Source: Faucicola sp048551375 (lineage in GTDB: Bacteria; Pseudomonadota; Gammaproteobacteria; Pseudomonadales; Moraxellaceae). From it: a stretch of DNA of 64,000 bases. The stretch spans positions 87,757 through 151,756 of the forward strand of contig NZ_JBLYZJ010000008.1 in the NCBI RefSeq assembly GCF_048551375.1. Reading direction: 5' to 3'. The notes under the pieces are model-generated. The model ran no database searches, was not told the DNA's origin, and was given only the letters and a program-made list of their open reading frames with translations. Position numbers and translations under genes: made by a program. The stretch's first letter is position 1, and each line of letters opens with the position of its first letter. Shown here piece by piece: positions 63,337 to 64,000 of this stretch.

Positions 63337-63759
63337 TTACAAGATTTTTTGCATAATCATCGCATCGGTCGCACTACCATTGGCATTTTTATAATAGCCC
63401 TTTCGAGTATTAATCAGCTTAAAACCATTTTTATGATAAAACGCAATCGCAGGGGTATTATCGGAACGCACCTCAAGCATTAAGGTTTCCGCTTGCCTAT
63501 TTACCAATGTCACCAATAAACTATCTAGCAATCGTTGAGCAATGCCTTGTTGGGTAAAATTTGGGTGGGTAGCAATTCGCAGAATTTCAGCAGTTTCAAA
63601 GACACTTGAGTACAGGCAATAACCCATCACTTGCTCATCTGTTGTTTCAAGCAATAAACCATTATAAGCTGATTTGAGCAATCCTTCGATGGCTACTTCG
63701 TCCCAAGCATCTTGAAAGTAATGGGATTCGATATCAGCAATTTGTTGGAGCGTATTCAT
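63337..63759 (-). CDS. rimI: Ribosomal protein S18 alanine N-acetyltransferase
   Basis: A 140-residue GNAT acetyltransferase. The acetyl-CoA loop lies in ATHPNFTQQGIAQRLLDSL, and VRSDNTPAIAFYHKNGFKL with LMLEVR marks the RimI group that acetylates the N-terminus of S18. The N-terminus starts at ATG 63759. It converges on bpt with a 20-base gap. Assignment to RimI rather than another GNAT enzyme is likely from length and these motifs. Confidence 0.85.
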   Translation of the reverse strand: MNTLQQIADIESHYFQDAWDEVAIEGLLKSAYNGLLLETTDEQVMGYCLYSSVFETAEILRIATHPNFTQQGIAQRLLDSLLVTLVNRQAETLMLEVRSDNTPAIAFYHKNGFKLINTRKGYYKNANGSATDAMIMQKIL

Positions 63760-63802
63760 AGTTACAAACCCAAGCCATTATTTAATGAAAAATTTAACAC
63801 AT

Positions 63803-63835
63803 AAAAAAAGAGCCATCAAACGATGACTCTTTTTT
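63803..63835 (-). terminator. Terminator of tuf
   Basis: AAAAAAGAGCCATC and GATGACTCTTTTTT pair with one C-A mismatch around a 4-base loop, ending in a T-run on the minus strand. It lies 22 bases after the tuf stop. Confidence 0.8.
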
Positions 63836-63856
63836 AGCACTAACTTAGAATACAAA

Positions 63857-64000
63857 TTAGTTAGTAACGTTGGCAACAACACCAGCACCAACAGTACGTC
63901 CGCCTTCACGAATCGCAAAGCGAAGACCGTTGTCCATAGCGATTGGGTGGATTAGCTCTACAGCCATCTCAACGTTATCACCAGGCATTACCATTTCTAC
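63857..64000 (-). CDS. tuf: Elongation factor Tu, C-terminal end (partial)
   Basis: The last 47 codons of EF-Tu plus TAA run off the right edge of the window. The sequence VEMVMPGDNVEMAVELIHPI then GLRFAIREGGRTVGAGVV is domain 3 of EF-Tu, which carries aminoacyl-tRNA to the ribosome. Codon use fits a highly expressed gene. A terminator follows. Whether this is tufA or tufB cannot be told. Confidence 0.96.
   Translation of the reverse strand, partial: VEMVMPGDNVEMAVELIHPIAMDNGLRFAIREGGRTVGAGVVANVTN

Overview
The window is chromosomal DNA of a gammaproteobacterium, most likely a Moraxellaceae member of the Moraxella/Psychrobacter type. This is inferred from a fused nuoCD gene inside a complete nuoA-N operon, a GTP-type PEP carboxykinase (pckG), the Pseudomonas-like order dut-algC-argB, an aspartate-rich (Mg-type) HemB, an RND efflux system with its outer-membrane factor, and a moderate-to-low GC content. 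No rRNA, tRNA, CRISPR array, prophage or intact transposase gene was found. The genes are mainly housekeeping, with short accessory insertions.

Layout. 1-1.7 kb: the 3' end of a FimV-like gene with a strong terminator, an unknown membrane protein and a gamma-carbonic-anhydrase-family protein. 1.7-2.8 kb: prfB (RF2) with its programmed +1 frameshift site. 2.9-5.0 kb: a divergent arsenic-resistance locus, arsR facing arsB-arsC. 5.0-8.3 kb: a HAD hydrolase, a TonB-family protein, an unknown protein and ferredoxin-NADP reductase. 8.4-24.2 kb: all 13 genes of NADH:quinone oxidoreductase on the minus strand. 24.5-27 kb: lolA, a MITE-like repeat, rplU-rpmA and a YafQ/DinJ-type toxin-antitoxin pair placed between rplU and ispB. 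27-36 kb: ispB, a TetR regulator divergent from an RND efflux operon (membrane-fusion lipoprotein, pump, outer-membrane factor), and a thioesterase. 36-39.5 kb: hemB and pckG. 39.6-41.8 kb: an AT-rich pocket of small unknown, secreted and WG-repeat proteins. 42-48.6 kb: rep helicase, a small outer-membrane barrel, dut, algC-like mutase and argB. 48.6-54 kb: an unknown protein with a membrane tail, an ABC importer trio with a lipoprotein receptor, and two small unknown genes. 54-60.3 kb: ftsK and radA with an AT-rich AAA-ATPase/partner gene pair between them, all in one apparent minus-strand unit. 60.7-64 kb: trxB, the two N-degron transferases aat and bpt, rimI, and the 3' end of tuf.

The main candidate for an undescribed system is the pair at 55417-57406: an AAA15/OLD-like ATPase and a 181-residue partner that share an ATGATTGA stop/start overlap. 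It is lower in GC than its neighbours and sits between ftsK and radA. A second theme is a dense set of short dispersed palindromic repeats. At least seven copies of a GGGCGTA-TACGCCC palindrome and four of a CCCCCTCTTT-AAAGAGGGGG palindrome lie in intergenic gaps. Two of the second family, in opposite orientation, flank the outer-membrane-factor gene. Function calls rest on motifs and family resemblance read by eye; no database search was run.
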